Assembly: GCA_022266195.1 (NCBI GenBank)
Contig: WHVY01000005.1
Span: 3,224,001 to 3,288,000, forward strand
DNA from: Tetranychus cinnabarinus
Lineage: Eukaryota > Arthropoda > Arachnida > Trombidiformes > Tetranychidae
Length of the DNA: 64,000 nucleotides
Reading direction: 5' to 3'
How positions within the stretch are numbered: the stretch's first letter is position 1; each line of letters opens with the position of its first letter. Under the pieces are notes generated by a model. That model saw only the letters and a list, made by a program, of their open reading frames with translations. It searched no databases and had not been told where the DNA came from. The translations under genes and the position numbers were made by a program. Shown one piece after another: positions 35,901 to 50,091 of the stretch.

Positions 35901-38900
35901 GATAAAATAACAGTACTTCTAGGTATCTATTTGTTTCGATTTCAGTCAATATATTGACCTGTCTTTGGGCCATTAATTAAGAGTCAGTTAATGATTGATT
36001 GTTTGATGAAACTGGTTAAGGTAAATGTAAATATTGACTTATAATGAATGATGAAAATTAAGTTGTATTGTTGGGTCAATAGAATATGAAAGATCATTAA
36101 AAGTAATCAATCAATTTTCACTTTCAATGTTAACACAGTAATAGAGGGTTGTAAATTAATGGCAGATCATGGAGCTACACTGATCATGTAATAATTTTCA
36201 AATGTTGACTTAGTTGGTTCGGGAAAAGGGTTTAAACACAAAAGGTTGAACAAAAAGAGGTTCATCATTGGGTAAGGGAAAAGTTGAAAGAGTTGCTCAT
36301 TTAAACTGCTAAATTTTTGCCTCTCTGTTTGTGTTTGATTAACCGTTAAAAATGATGAGATGAACCCATTTCTTGGGTCTCACTCTGTGTGTGTTAATAT
36401 CAATGGTTAATTGCGATGCTGTGGAGGGAAACAATTTTCAATTTAACCATTCAATGAAACTGTAATTAGCCTAGTGTAACGATCTCAGCGTAAGCCAAAG
36501 AAACGGCATCAATGGCATCAAATGTTACATACAAACTAATGTACAAAATGTATGTAAATAAGCTGAATGGACTGTTGAGCTTTGGTATGAGAAAAGCTTG
36601 TTTCTTTGCCAGTTTAACCAATGTTAACCAATTGTGTCAATTAACCAACCATACTATTGAACATCATTTTTCACTCGCTTTTACCATTTAAAAGGTAACA
36701 ATTACATATTTAATTTACAATTTACTTTAATAACAGGAAACAAAGCGATCATTATCAATGATAATTGTCACAAAACTAAACTGATAATAACTGGATTGAT
36801 GGTTGAATTTCAAATACTTTTATTCCGAGTGTTTCCTATGTAAATTAAACTGATTCGGTTCAATGTAAATTATAATTGTAAACTTACAATGATTGCCACT
36901 TTGTCAGTGAATAATAATCATCAGCCATTAATGGTTCAATATTTACCGAATGTCAACCCTTTTTGAATAACAACATGAAGAAGACTCAGTAAAGGGTTGA
37001 AAAAATGGAAAAGGAAAAGACAATTATTCACAAATTTTTATCCAACTGATTGTCAGTACAATTTGAATCATTTTCAACTGATTTAATCTCACTAATTGTT
37101 CAGTAAATTACAGAGAACCTTTTCTTCCAAAATCTTTGTCTTTTCTCATTAAATGAACATCGTTATCTAGTTATCATCATGAAAACAGTTTAAATTAGGT
37201 TCATTTACAATTGTCTAATTACTTCATTTAAAATTAGATTGAATTGTTTTTTTGTAGTTTTCATCATTAGTGATCAGTTGTGATGGTGATGATGCTGTTG
37301 GTGATGTTGGTGATAACAGTGAATTTGAAGGTAACAAGAAGATGGAAGGAAAAGCTATTTTCAAGAAGCAAATGCCTTGTCCTAATGCATCAAAATCATC
37401 TTCTTTCATCTTCTCCATCTTCATCATCGCCATCAACATTTGACGGGATAAACACGCGAACACATGAATTAACCAACATTTTTACCATGAATTTAGCAAA
37501 ACTCAGCAAGACTCTTTTAGCATCACTTTTTTTCCTCTGTTGTTGTGTGTTCATCTTCAACAGCCTTTACTTTTCTCTTCATCTTTATCATCTTCTCTTG
37601 TTTCCTTTCATCCTCATCTTTATCTGCTTACTTCAAGCGTCTTTGCCTGTTTATTTAGATTTTTGTTTTTACCATTTTATTTATACTTTAGTCAAAATTT
37701 ATTACTTCAAAACTCATGTTCAAAGCTTTTGGCCTTTTTGGCTTTCATTTCTTAACTCACCAACTAACTAAATCAGTCAGTTGTTCAAACAATTCAAATC
37801 ATTATTATCATTGATTGTATTGGTTGTAATTATTATGATTAACTGCAAACTGAGAAATGGTTCAAACAGAAAGAATTGATTGTTAAGTTAATCAACTCTG
37901 CATCTTGAGCTTCTTTGGTCCTCTTTTGTCTTGTTATGTTTAGCTCAACTGATTTATATTGTAAAAGAAGAAAGTTAATCATTTGGAATTGTTTAGAAAT
38001 TAAAATTAAACATGTTTAATGGGACTGTTCATTGTTTAACAGGGAAAAGCCAGAAATTTCAATATAAACAGTCCAGTGAAATTGAATAAATTGAGCTTCC
38101 AAATGAGCTTTAATTGCAGTTGTGAACAAAAAGTGAGTTAGTTGAATAAAAGGGAAAGTCCAATGTAAAGACGGACAATTTAACCTGGAATTTAAATTGA
38201 AAAAAGCATTTGAAAGGGACAAGAATGTTCAATTTTGCTGGTCAATCAATCAAAGGGAAAACATGAAATTTTAGCTTGATTAATTACTGGTTGACAATGT
38301 GAGTGATGAAACTAGATTCACTAATCAATAAGTTTCATTGAAGCTACAAAATAAAAGCCATAAGAAGGGAAAATTTGTTTGTCTGTCGATGAACGGTAAT
38401 CTTGATTATTATTGAAAAATAAAAAATAACAGTTGGGTGAAGATAGACATGAAGTAATCAATAAGTCTAGATAAACCATCAAAGCAAAGGTCACTTCTCA
38501 TGAGATTTTGCAAGTGTTTTGCTTTCGCTTTTTTTCAAGGGAAATCTTCTCAAGATTACTATCTGGTCTAATGAAAAAACATGATTGTCTTAAGACGATC
38601 AGCATAATGAGGATGAGAATGAAGATGAAATAGAAAAGAGATTCATATCCACAGGGAGATTGGAGTGAATAGTGCTAAGTTGCAGCGTAAAATGATACTT
38701 ATCATATTACGAAGTCAAAAATGTTAAGATGAGAAGATGATGAGGATGAGTTTAAGAAGGCTGAAAGGTGTGCAGCTAAACACAAATGACGCTCATCTTG
38801 TAAACATGACAGAAGGAAAAGACGACAGTAACCTTTTCAGTGCAAAACCTTACATGAAATACGATCTGAAACAAGATATATATCTAAGAAATGTAACCAT

Positions 38901-40514
38901 TTGGTTTCATCTTGTTGGTTAAATGGTAACCAGAAAAAAGGCGAAATTATTTTGGGCTAATTTCCAGTTAATTATGGGCTAAATAGATGGAAAATTGAGG
39001 CTTTTCTCAATCTAGATGGTTAACGAGATTATCTGAAGGTGACTGTTGAAAGATTGAGAGGAATGGTCCAAGCTTATCATAATATCGATCAAAATATTTA
39101 CATCAAAATTATCAAATTGTTTGATGTAAATATGATTGCAAATGAGATGAAAATTTGTATTCAAATGATCAATGGTCAGTGTGGACAGTCAACAATGGAA
39201 AATTTTATTTTCTTCTTTTCTCATTTTAAGTAACCAGAGATTGAGTCATTTCGGGTTATTTGGTTATTTAACCTGAAACATTTACTTCACCTTTTAGATG
39301 CAAATTTGAAGACAATTTTGATCTGGTTATGACAATCATTAGTAAATCAATGGAAATGGTTTAGGTGATTCAAGTGAATCAGTTGATCATCAAGGGTATC
39401 ATCAGGAAGATAAACATTTAGGTAATCATCATGATAACAATTACCAAAAACATTATTTCCAGATGATTAAGCAAATACCGTATTTGTTGCCATTTTTTGC
39501 TTCTTCTGGTACAACAGTTATCATTAAGTGAACAGAAGAGGATTGAAAGCAAGACAACAGAATGCTGATAACAATGAATCGATGAATAGAAGAAAGGGAA
39601 AAATGAAATATTAATAATGATAATAATATAATAATAAACGATAATAGAGTGAATTGTAATCATTAGAAATTAATATGCTTTGAATAATAATAGTGTAAAC
39701 AATGGTTACAATAGGTAATGGTCTGTTCAATATGAATCTTTGATAACTTGGTAATTAACTTTACCATTAAATCAACAATCGATGTTTCATTTTGTTTAAG
39801 GGAAGCGGCACGAGGTTTGGATGAAAATTGTGGATTGAAAATGGTCAAGTTATTACAGGATAAATGACTGGACTATTGAGGGATTAAAGTTTAGGTTGAA
39901 AGAAAGAAAAGAATCATTGGGTGAAATAACTGATTCTCTATAAATAATGGATTGTAGAGAGAAAATGTAATTCTGTTCAGATTGGAATCAAACGAATGAA
40001 TGGTAATGGTTAAAGAAAGAGTCAATTGTCATGGAAAAGTATCAATCATGTTTGCTATTGAGGTTACATTATTGTCCACATATAAGGATGGAAAGAGGAG
40101 AAAGGAGGAAAAGACGAAGACAATTACTTGACATCAACATATGCTGATGACATGGACTTTTTTTTCGGGTAAAAAATGGACAAGGAAAAGACAAAAAATG
40201 AAAATTTATCACCAAAATTAATATGTTTAATGGTAACAAATGAAAAATTGATAATGATAATGATTGATTTTGCCAAATCATCGGACAAACAATGTCTTTC
40301 AAGTGAATGACTAAATTGGTTAAAATTACGCTCAAAGGTTAAGTTTTATCACAATTCAACAGCTTTTTTGTTATAAGTTAAGGTTAAGATCTGGTGTTTA
40401 AGAAAAGATTTTGATGTTGGAAAATAAATTCAAGAGATTTGAGTCCTGTATCAACTGTATTTCACACTGATTTTCACATAGATTAACCTGATTATCTTAT
40501 TGTTTGAATCTTAC

Positions 40515-40787
40515 CTTTTGATGAGAGGTTTGCTGGTGAATCAAGACATTTTTTAAAGACATTAATTCACTTTGAGATGATTTGTAAAGAGTTTCAAGAT
40601 CAGTGTAAGCTGAAATGAGATTTTCTTTTTCACTGAGAAGAAGGTAACACAATTGATCCGATTCATGTTTTGTCTTAATTAGACTAGAAACTTCATTCTC
40701 AAGACGATTTACTTCACGTTTAAGATAATCTCTTTCACCAATTAGTTTCTCCAAATCACTGGTAATCACTTTGTTATTACTCGGCAT
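40515..40787 (-). CDS. Coiled-coil first coding exon, probably of the PDZ gene
   Basis: A 91-codon exon runs from ATG 40787 to donor GTAAGA (40514-40509), ending in phase 0. The protein is strongly heptad-like throughout (for example YLKREVNRLENEVSSLIK), so a coiled coil is predicted from about residue 8 to 85. The next same-strand exon with a phase-0 acceptor that I can recognise is the STQTD exon at 21493, which makes this the likely N-terminus of a PDZ protein of 91+169+960 = 1,220 residues without a RING domain. UTP20 ends only about 730 bp upstream on the same strand, which supports a transcription start here. The linkage across 19 kb is inference; the exon could belong to another gene nested in the gap. 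The frame reads through the donor to a stop at 40497-40499, so an unspliced 96-codon form is also possible. Confidence 0.6.
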
Positions 40788-41516
40788 GGTTATCGAGTCA
40801 TTAAAGCAAAAATTATCCGATTAATTAGATAAATCACAACAAGAAGAAATGTTTTCTTCGATGAAAAAGCAAGTCAATCCTGGAATCAAACGGTTAAATT
40901 ACAAGAGAAAATCTTTTCCGAAAATTTGTTCGCTCAAAAGATGATATCATTTACAACATCGTCGATTAAAACGAGAAGATTAAAAATTACAAAATGACAA
41001 TATTAATAATAATCCAAGTGAAATGTAACTGTTAACAAGCTGACAACATTGGTTGAAAAACTTTGGAGGAACCAAAGAAACATTATTTGGTAACTTTTAT
41101 CATCAAATGAACCAAAGTCTCGACATAAATACAAAGACATGCTCATAACTTATTTTGAATTTTACTCCAAACTTACAGAGACACCTAACGCTTCAAAAAG
41201 CACCTTCAATCATTTCTTAATTGTTGTATTTTAATTTAACTAGTCTTTTCACTCAATATTCAAATGAATTCACATTAGTAAGCAATTTATCAAATTGTCT
41301 TTTGCTATATTAGTTGATTCGACTGTATCAATGAGTTATAATATGAGAAAAAAGATAAAATTAAATAAATGTTCAACATTATGAAAGGTATTAATATTAT
41401 GGTTATTATTGTTATTAATATTATTATTATACAGTAACTGTTTGATTCAATACAAAAGTAAAGACAGTTAAGCGCAAAATAACACGTCAATCACAAAGTT
41501 AAAGGCTGAGATATAT
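40788..41516. other. Spacer: UTP20 3' flank and putative PDZ-gene promoter
   Basis: I see no gene. Both flanking genes are on the minus strand, so this holds the UTP20 3'UTR and the presumed promoter and leader of the coiled-coil exon. I see no canonical AATAAA for UTP20 close to its stop and no clear TATA box. Confidence 0.4.
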
Positions 41517-44500
41517 TTAGTTTAATTTAGGTCGTTTCATGAAACGATTTACTTTTCCTCTTCTAAAGTCCTTCTTTCGTTTTTTGCTTTCTTTGTAGGC
41601 TTGATGTTTCCTTTGTTTTCGCCTCATTGCCATCACAGGGTTAGTCAAGAACTGAACTGCTTGTGAAGCTTTACGTTCACTCTTTTTACGATTGTGAAGT
41701 GTCACCACTTCAGCATAGGCTGCACTAAATACCTCGGATCCAACCTTATTTCGGATCATTTCGTACAACTGTAAACATTGAGTTACCAGAACTTGTTTAG
41801 GATCTTCTTCTCTAAGACGGCCAGCTTCTTTCAAGTTACGATTAGTTATTTCACGGGCAAGCGGAATCAGCAAGTTGCGACAGTTTTGTTGAATAAATGA
41901 AGCATCAGCTTCCACAACAATTGCAGCAATCCATTTGAAGATAGTGATACGAGCTCGATATTCATGAGGATTGTTTGATATTTCACGTTTAATCTCCCTA
42001 ATAAGACGATTAGTTAACCATCTCAAGTTTAATTTGTCGACGAAGTTTTCCTCAGTACCAGATTCGTTGAGGGGACATTCATCAATCTTTTCAGTTGGCT
42101 TTGGTGTTGGATCGGCTGGTTGTTTCATCTTTTTGGCTTTCTTCTTTTTTGGTTCAATGTTTTGTTCGTCATTTTCTTTATGCTCAGCTATTCCATTGTT
42201 TTTAACGAAATCCAAACTAATCTTGAAATTTTCGGGTAAACTCAAGAAAACTTTGGCAATGTAATGTAAATTTTTCACCAAAATGTCCCCAACTTCATTG
42301 TTTTCATAGATAATACTGAAGAGGAAACAATGCTTTTTACAAAGATTCCAAATCCTTAAGGGTAAATTGTTTAACAGATAGAATCTATCTTGTTTGGCAG
42401 TAATTAAATAATCGGAAATTTGAGAAACAGTGAAATGGTTGAAAAGACTAGCCACTATTTTTACAGATAATACCCTGATCCAGATGTGAGGGTAGGTCAA
42501 ATAATCTTTTTCAATATAAAAGAATATTGAATTAAGATTATCAATAAATCTAGAGTCCTCCATGATTTCAGGATCATGCAAGATAATTTTATGGAAGAAA
42601 GTTAATAGTTGGAATAATTGATGATCATCGACCTTTGATTCTTCTCCAGGCTCGTATCTTGAAGGGTCAACTTGTTGAACGAGTAAAGGCAAACACTGAG
42701 TTAATCGGGAACGAAAGTTTGGTCCTTCAACAGAAACAAAAAGGCCAAACAGTTGAGCAGCAAGTCTTCGGTGTAGTTGATTATCAGCTTGAAACCAAGA
42801 TAAAGTGACATCAGTAAATAATTTATCCCTCGATTTTTTAGATATTTTAGATAACAATTTTTCCAAAATGGTTGCAACCAATTCACGACATTTAACAGAA
42901 TCATCGTTTATCAACCGGGCAGCTAAGGGAATGTAAAAAGCAGCAGCATTGTCAGAGATTTGACTATTATCTTGATACTTGATGACCGAAAAGATCAACT
43001 TAAGAATGGTTGATCGTCCAATTTCTCGAGGATATTCCAATTGGCGGGTAAAATAGTTAACATGGTTATTAAACTGACTTCCAAGAGAGTAATTGAGAAG
43101 ATATTTCAACCAGACAAGACGACATTCTTCTCTAATATGATCATCCTCTGATTGTACCATAATGTAGGTGATTTTTTGCATGATATCCTTGATTTCAGAT
43201 GATTCCATTTTCTTATGTAGAATGGCTTTGAGCAAAGAGAAAGCAGTTGATTGTTTAGCTCGATCAGCCATATCCTTATCCACATAGAAGAGCAAAATTT
43301 TCAATTGATCAGCAGTTAATTTGATTGATTCGATAGATTTGATTAAATTTGATATTGTTTTGAAACACATTGTGACCAATTCCACATTTTCCCTGCTGTT
43401 GGCTCCTTGGGCAACAAATTCATCCAGTAAAACTAAAATATTGCATTTGATGGTATCACATGAATCTTTGAATTCGGGTAAATCAGGAAAGTTTCTAATA
43501 TATTGGTTCAGACAGCGAAGAGCAGTTGAAGTCAGCTTGACATGCTTTGAAAATAGTGAATCAATCAAGATCGGAACAAATTTTCCAAGATTTTCAACAG
43601 CTGGAGTTCCAGGCCTAAGACGATTCTTTTTAAACAAAGAAAGGAGTAAACGCAAACAATATTCAAATAAAACGTGAACATTGGACATTGGGTTGGTTTT
43701 CGTTATCTTTTTCTGCTTATATTCTGGTTTCAATAGCAGGGAATCACTTCTTTGCGGTTGACTATGTTTTTTGTTTACTTTTTCAGGCTTCACTTTTAAA
43801 GAAGGAATTTTATCCTCTAAAGCATCGTGAATAAATGTTACCAGTGAAACTTCAGATAATCCTTGGTTTTCAGTCAAACCAAGAAATAGTTTCTCCATAC
43901 AAATCGTAACCTTTTTAATCTCCTTGACCGAGAATGTTTCGTCGAGAATCTTTTTCAATGGCAACATGTTTTTGATTAGGTTTTTTGATGAAACAAATTT
44001 ACCCAAAATACGATAAGCGGCGTAACTTTTAATCTTTTTGGCCTCTTTACATTTCGCTGTTATTTTACCAACAGACTTTTCCTCAGCCACATCAGTAAAT
44101 AGTTCTTGATGGAAAATTTCAATCAAAAGAGGTGCACATTCATCGAGATCTCCACTTTTCAAATTAGACGACATAGTTTCCAAGACCATATAAATAGTAT
44201 AGGTGAGAACATGGAAACGAAAACCTTTGGTCAACATGGATTTCATTTCACGAAGTAAAATTTGTAAATAACGAGCTCCAAGAATTTCCATTATCTTGCA
44301 CAAAATTTTTCTCGATGCATCTCTTATACTTTCCAGACGAGATTTCAAGAAGTTGCACATTCGTGTGAATATGGCACGAATGTGGCTCTCAAAGGCTGAT
44401 TCAGATATGAGAACAGAGTCAAGAAGTCTAACCATAGCTAAAGCTATTGGCATCCTTTGAATTTCATCTTCATGGTTAAATTCACTACGAATAATGTCGT

Positions 44501-47500
44501 ACTCATAATCAGTGTAGGAGAGTTTATAGAGAACTTCTTGAAGCTTAGGAACTAAATCACCGATGATTGTTTGATGAACGCGAGTTGCCGCTTCTGGATT
44601 TAACACTTGTTTAGACGAACCATCATTTTCCAGTTTTGCCAAGGTTGATTCATGTTTTTCCTCTTTACTTTTAACAAGTAACATTGATTTACTCAAATCG
44701 AAATTGAAGTTACTGAGAATAGCGCACAGTATTCTAACATTTGACTTGTGATTATCAGCATCACCAATGATACGATGGAGGTAGAGACGAAGTAATTTCT
44801 GGTAAGGTCCCCATGGCAGGTGACAACAAATAGATCCAATGAGATCTACAGCATAACTTGACGCAGCTCCGTATTTAGTTGCTTTTAAGTCACTGATAAA
44901 TATTGCGGCCACTGGAAGGATATAATCTTGCAACAAAAGTGGTGAGAATTTTGATAGAAGTTCATGGTTGTTACCAAGTTTGGCTAAAGCACGGATTCGT
45001 CGATGAACTTGTATATGACGAACATTGCTCCAAAAATCCTGATCGGCATCTTCATGAGAGAGTAAAGCCAACTGTCCAAGCATTTTGTCCTTTTCCTTAC
45101 CATATTTAACTAAATCTGATAATACTGTGATCCATTCATGTCTTGCGTGTTCATTAAGATTTTTCATACCTTTTTTGATATGAATTTGAAATATGATGCT
45201 CATCACAATACTTTGAAAATGCTTTAAATTTTCAAAAGAAGATAACTGTTTGATGATTAGGCTGAGACATGTTGATGATGATTCACGAAGACCAATGTCT
45301 TCAGATGTGTTGATGAAAAAGACACAATTATGGATCAAAATTTTAATCCAATCACTCGGTACAGAGCTTTCAGTTATTCCTTGGATAATTTTACGAGCCT
45401 TTGAAAATCCTTCTTCACGAACTGAATAATCGGGTTCCTCTGGGTTACGGGGATTGTAGGTATTAATCATTGCAATAACTTCAACTAGAGCTTCTAGTTT
45501 GGGTAAATTTTTCGATACAGTTGTAAGGATTTCACACAACTTAATTCGAGCATTACGGTCATGGATTAGCTCGAATAGACGGCATAGTTTGAGAATGAAT
45601 TGTCTGGCATTGTTTTTAATTTTACCGATCAAGTTGTTGATCGATTCCAAAGCTTTGATTGCTGATTCTTCAATTTTATCATGTTGGTAATTAATTGAAT
45701 CGATGAGAAGATTAACCAAAGCAATACAATCTTCTTCCTTTTCAACAAGTACACTGAGATGGGACAAAATAATTGTCTCATTATCACGAATGATAACTTC
45801 TCTTCGTTTAGATTTGGCCAAACGGTTACTCAAATTGACTCGAATCCTCGAAAGGATTGGACTAATATAAGGAATCATTATGTGAGTTCCTAAATTCATC
45901 TCATCACTTGTGGTGCGATACATTGCATTATAAGATTCATCGATAAGATCGTTTACTTCAAGGTGAGGTATTACAGATTCTTCGTCATCTTCCATCGGAT
46001 TGTGATTTTCATAAGATAATAAATTAGCCAAAATGTTAGAGATGTAATCAATGACGGAATTGGCTGCCTTATTAGAAGAGTATAAACTAATTAAACAGGA
46101 TAATGGAGTAACGTCGGCTTCAAGTGAATGTTTTTTGACAAACAAAATGAAGTATCTTGGATTGCATGACCAACAATGGAGAAGGCGAAGAAGCGGCGAT
46201 GGATTTTCTAAGCTTTCGTTTGCAAGGTTCACAATCATTGGATCCAAGAGAGCCTCAAATAGAGCGTCCAACTCTTCACTGGTAAAATGATAAGTTTCAA
46301 ATAGGGTAAAGAATTTCTCTGTCAATTTGAAGCAATCAGTTCGAATTGCTTTGAGACGACTAACGGCTTGAGTATTTAGAAGCAGTCTTTGATCAAGAAG
46401 CACACGAGCGTAAGATGTAACAATGAGAAGAATTTTGTTGAGAATTGGAAGTAAATTAGAGACAACGTTACCAAAGTGCATAAACATCAATTCCAATGTT
46501 TTTAAACAGCCTTGTACATATTTTAGTGGAATACACCTGTGTATGTCGATTTGTTTCAAGCTAAATAATATTTCCATTGGTTTGACCTCAAACAAGTGAA
46601 CAAAACCAGCAAAGGATAGCTTCAAAAATGACATTATTTCATCTTTTGAACAAGAAGCAAGGAATCGAAAAACGATTGATCTTCGAAGATCGAAATTGGC
46701 TTTACCAGCGGTTCGTGATCCTGTTTTAGATAACATTTTACCGTATAAAATACGCATAACAAAAGGTATCACAGCTGGTCGATGTTCAGGCTTAACATGT
46801 TCTTCATCAGGATTGGGACCTCTTGAACCAAACAAGAGAATCTCGTCTTTAAATGTAGTATCATCCAACAGTCTGAATAAACTTTCTCGATAAGGATTAA
46901 CGTTTTTGTCATTATAATTCAAAAGACAATTGAGAGCAGCTTTTTGGACGATTGAATTAGTATGTTGGAGTAGAGAGCGATGTAATTCCAAAAGTTTTCC
47001 CCCTTTATCCAACTTTTTAGGAGATTTGAATTGAGCCAAAAGATCAAGAAAAGCAACCATCGTTTTCAACATTACCTTCACTTCGAGTTTACGTTTTGGT
47101 TCATCTTGCTCACTTTTAAAGTTGTCAGATTTATCCATGTCTATTTCAGTGTCTGATAACTCAGCATCTTCATTAATTATAGAGTCAGGCTCGATATCCT
47201 CTTGAGTATCACTTTCTTTGTCTTTAGTTTTATCATCATTTTCAATGTCCACGGATGATATTATAGAAATGTCTTCTTCTTTTTTGAAATTTCCAAGCCC
47301 TTTTGAGTCAGCTTCATCTTTTAAGAAATCGAAAAACCAAAAGACAACATCATCGCCATTATTTTCCAAAACGTCTGCAATTGATTTAAATATTTGTAAT
47401 AACAAAATACGATGATTTAGATAGTCTGGTTTTGGATTGGCTTCACTTGTTTGATTCATTCTTGGCCAAAACGTATTGGTATCAACATGGGTGTCTAATC

Positions 47501-50001
47501 TACAGTAATTTTGAGTATCGTGGAAATGCTTGGACACAACTTGCCAAAATGATGTCTTATCTTTCGACCCTCGTCCATACTCTTGAATCATCTTTTGTAT
47601 GGGTTGCCATAGAGGGGTAAAGTTATAGTAAAGAGTACCCAGTAAATAATATAAAGGGGCAAGATCATATGTTTGCCCGTTGAGTGATGGCAATGGAAGT
47701 GATTTGTTAACCAAACCATATTGCAGAAGATTTATCAATCGCAATTTCTCTCGATATTCTTGAAGAGTCACAGAAACCATTTCGGCATCCAAACAAATAC
47801 GAAATATGGATTTATTAACTTCTCCTGATTCACTTGGTCCCATTGGAGGATTAAGCAAGTCGATGGCCATCAAAGTTAAGAATCTAACTTGACTTTTAGG
47901 ATGGCGTAAATTGTCTTGAAAGTAATTGAAGTACATTTTTTCAAAAAATTCACGACTGAAAACTTCTTTGTTCTTACAAAAATCTGCGTATTGCAAGAAA
48001 AACACGAACCCTTGAAGGATTATTGGATTTCCAGGGAATTTACTGAAAGAAAAAAATATAAGAAATTAGAAATTCCTGATTCAGTATCGATATTAAATGA
48101 GTAAATTCCAAAAACTTACTTGAATAAATGTGTAATGAAGGCATCCTCGAAAACTGACAAAAGTTCCGATGACCGCAGCAGTGAGAGTGAGTAAATTGAC
48201 TCGCTAAGAATTGTTAGAAACAAAGCTTTTTCATAGTCAAGCTTGGTATAACAACGGTCAGGATCACTGGAAAATTCACTAATTTTTGCCATCAATTTGA
48301 TAATCAAGCTTGTTAATCCATCTATAACGAAACTACGCTCCAGCGGTATCAAGTGAGGCAAAATGTTTACGATTTTACGAACAAGCTCCCAATCCTGTGG
48401 ATCAATTAGAACTTTCAACAGCCTCGCAATCAAATCTGCACATCCTTCTTCTGTAGCAACTTTTGAAAAGTCTAAAGGATAGGCTTCAAACGTTGGAAGA
48501 GTTTCCAAAATTGGTAAAGGTGCCTTGCACGTAATCAATTTGAATAAAATATCAATGATATTATTAAATTCTTTGATCTGTTCTTGTAATTCATCTTCAA
48601 TCAAACTAGTTTGACACTGGATTAAAGGTTGATAGGATCGCTTTAGGAGAAATGGTAGAATATCGTCTTCAAAGAAGTGATTGTGGTAAAGGCTCTCTAC
48701 AAAGGAACCAAATTGTGATGCTGTTATGTTAGAATCGAAAGCAGTTTTGATAAGTTCTCGACGACGATCAGGTTCAATTGACGCATAAAGATTGTTTAAG
48801 ATAACAGCAGTCAAGCGAAGTAACACATCTAAGCAATCTTGAACATCAAACATGGATTTGAGAAAAAGAATTGTGGAATAGACGATATTTTCACAATCTT
48901 GAATAAGCTCTCCACGCTTATAAGAGACAAAAAACAACAATATCGATGCTACCTGCTTGAATGATTGCGGAGATTGGATGGAATTTTCACACACGGTTAA
49001 CAAATTTTTCCATATAATATCAGACCTTTCTTTTTCGATATGGCCAGCAATCAGTTTAAAGGTTTCCTCAACACACAGTTTAACATTTTTTGATGCAGAA
49101 TAATTTTCTGTATAAATAACGAGCAATGATTTGATGAATGTCTCAGCACAGCTCTGTAAATGACCGGTAACACCTTTAACTATTTCAAATAACAAATAGG
49201 AAACACCACTGATGACACTAGAATCTGAATCAACTTCCTTGAGCACAACTTGAATAACCTCATCTTTCTTTGAGATTTTTCGTATAAGGTAGGTTAAACT
49301 TTGGGCAGCAAATGAACGGATAAATTCTGGCCTTTTGTTGGAAAACAATCCTTTGAACAGTGCAAATATCTTCTGTATGTAAGATGCTTGCTTTTGTATC
49401 TCTCGTGAAAGTATTTTAAATAGATTGGCTAATGCCATAAAAATATTCTCGACTAATTTAGGATCCTGGCTATCCATGAGTTTAACGAGAGCTGCGAACG
49501 TTGGTTCAAAATATGGATAAAACAATTCACCAATGTCAGTTGCAAGAGCAACAATAAGTTCAAGAATGACATCACTGGCCAAACTATCTTCTTTGGACAA
49601 GGAATCATGGAGAACATTGAACAACTCTTCATGTCGCTCATGAACTTGAATCACAGAGTAAAATGTTGAGGTTCCACCAAGCCGTTTCTTGATTGCTGCA
49701 AAATCAGCAGTACAATTAAAGTCACTAAACTTTTGTAATGTCTCATGGAACTTGGATTCAAAATCATTTTGTTCAGATCCTCTTGCAGTATCAATCTTTC
49801 GAATAAGGTCGATTTTGATTTCTGAAATGTGGTCATTGAAGGATTTGAACTGTTAAATAGAAAATAGAAAAACAATTAACAAGTATGAAACATATTAGGT
49901 AAAAGGTAAAACATGAAAGGTTATTTTAAATGGAATTAAAAAATGAAACATACCGTAAAGGTCTTGTCTGGTCGACCTTTTTTTGGCTTACTTTTCACCA
50001 T
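41517..50001 (-). CDS. UTP20: U3 snoRNP-associated HEAT-repeat protein UTP20 (DRIM)
   Basis: Three coding exons, 49954-50001, 48120-49849 and 41517-48042, are separated by introns of 104 bp (GTATGT to TTAACAG) and 77 bp (GTAAGT to CTTTCAG) and encode 2,767 residues; human UTP20 has about 2,785. UTP20 is a giant HEAT/armadillo-repeat component of the small-subunit processome, needed in the nucleolus for U3-dependent 18S rRNA processing. The N-terminus (KIDLIRKID, around 49800), NYRDKL-like YREKLRLINLL, MRILYGKMLSKTGSRT, HIQVHRRIRALAKLG and ELFTDVAEEKSV all match family landmarks in order. Two disordered linkers are visible, one acidic (about 47090-47250) and one Lys-rich (about 42090-42190). 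The C-terminus is strongly basic (KKRKKDFRRGKVNRFMKRPK), as expected for a nucleolar protein. The start ATG at 50001 opens with a short basic peptide. The low intron count contrasts with dozens in vertebrates. No internal stop or frameshift is seen. Confidence 0.95.
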
Positions 50002-50091
50002 TGTAATAAACACTAGGGATTTGTCAAAATACAATGATCAAATTACTAATTAAAATAATCACTCATAGTTGTTAATTTAATTTAAAGGGAC

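Larger units (their letters stand above)
21494..40514 (-). other. Giant intron of the PDZ gene (about 19.0 kb), or missed exons
   Basis: This stretch lies between a phase-0 donor (GTAAGA at 40514-40509) and the phase-0 acceptor at 21494. It is low-complexity AT-rich DNA with GAT/GAA-rich islands (29740-30000, 32690-33200, 38580-38760), microsatellites and small hairpins. I recognise no exon in it. A PDZ1-coding exon, expected from PDZRN3/4, could be hidden but I could not find it. Confidence 0.5.

Noticed and set aside
37280..37771. 163-codon plus-strand frame in the giant intron
   Set aside because: It is Leu/Phe/Ser/His-rich, reflecting TCATCTT-type low-complexity DNA, with no domain or splice support.
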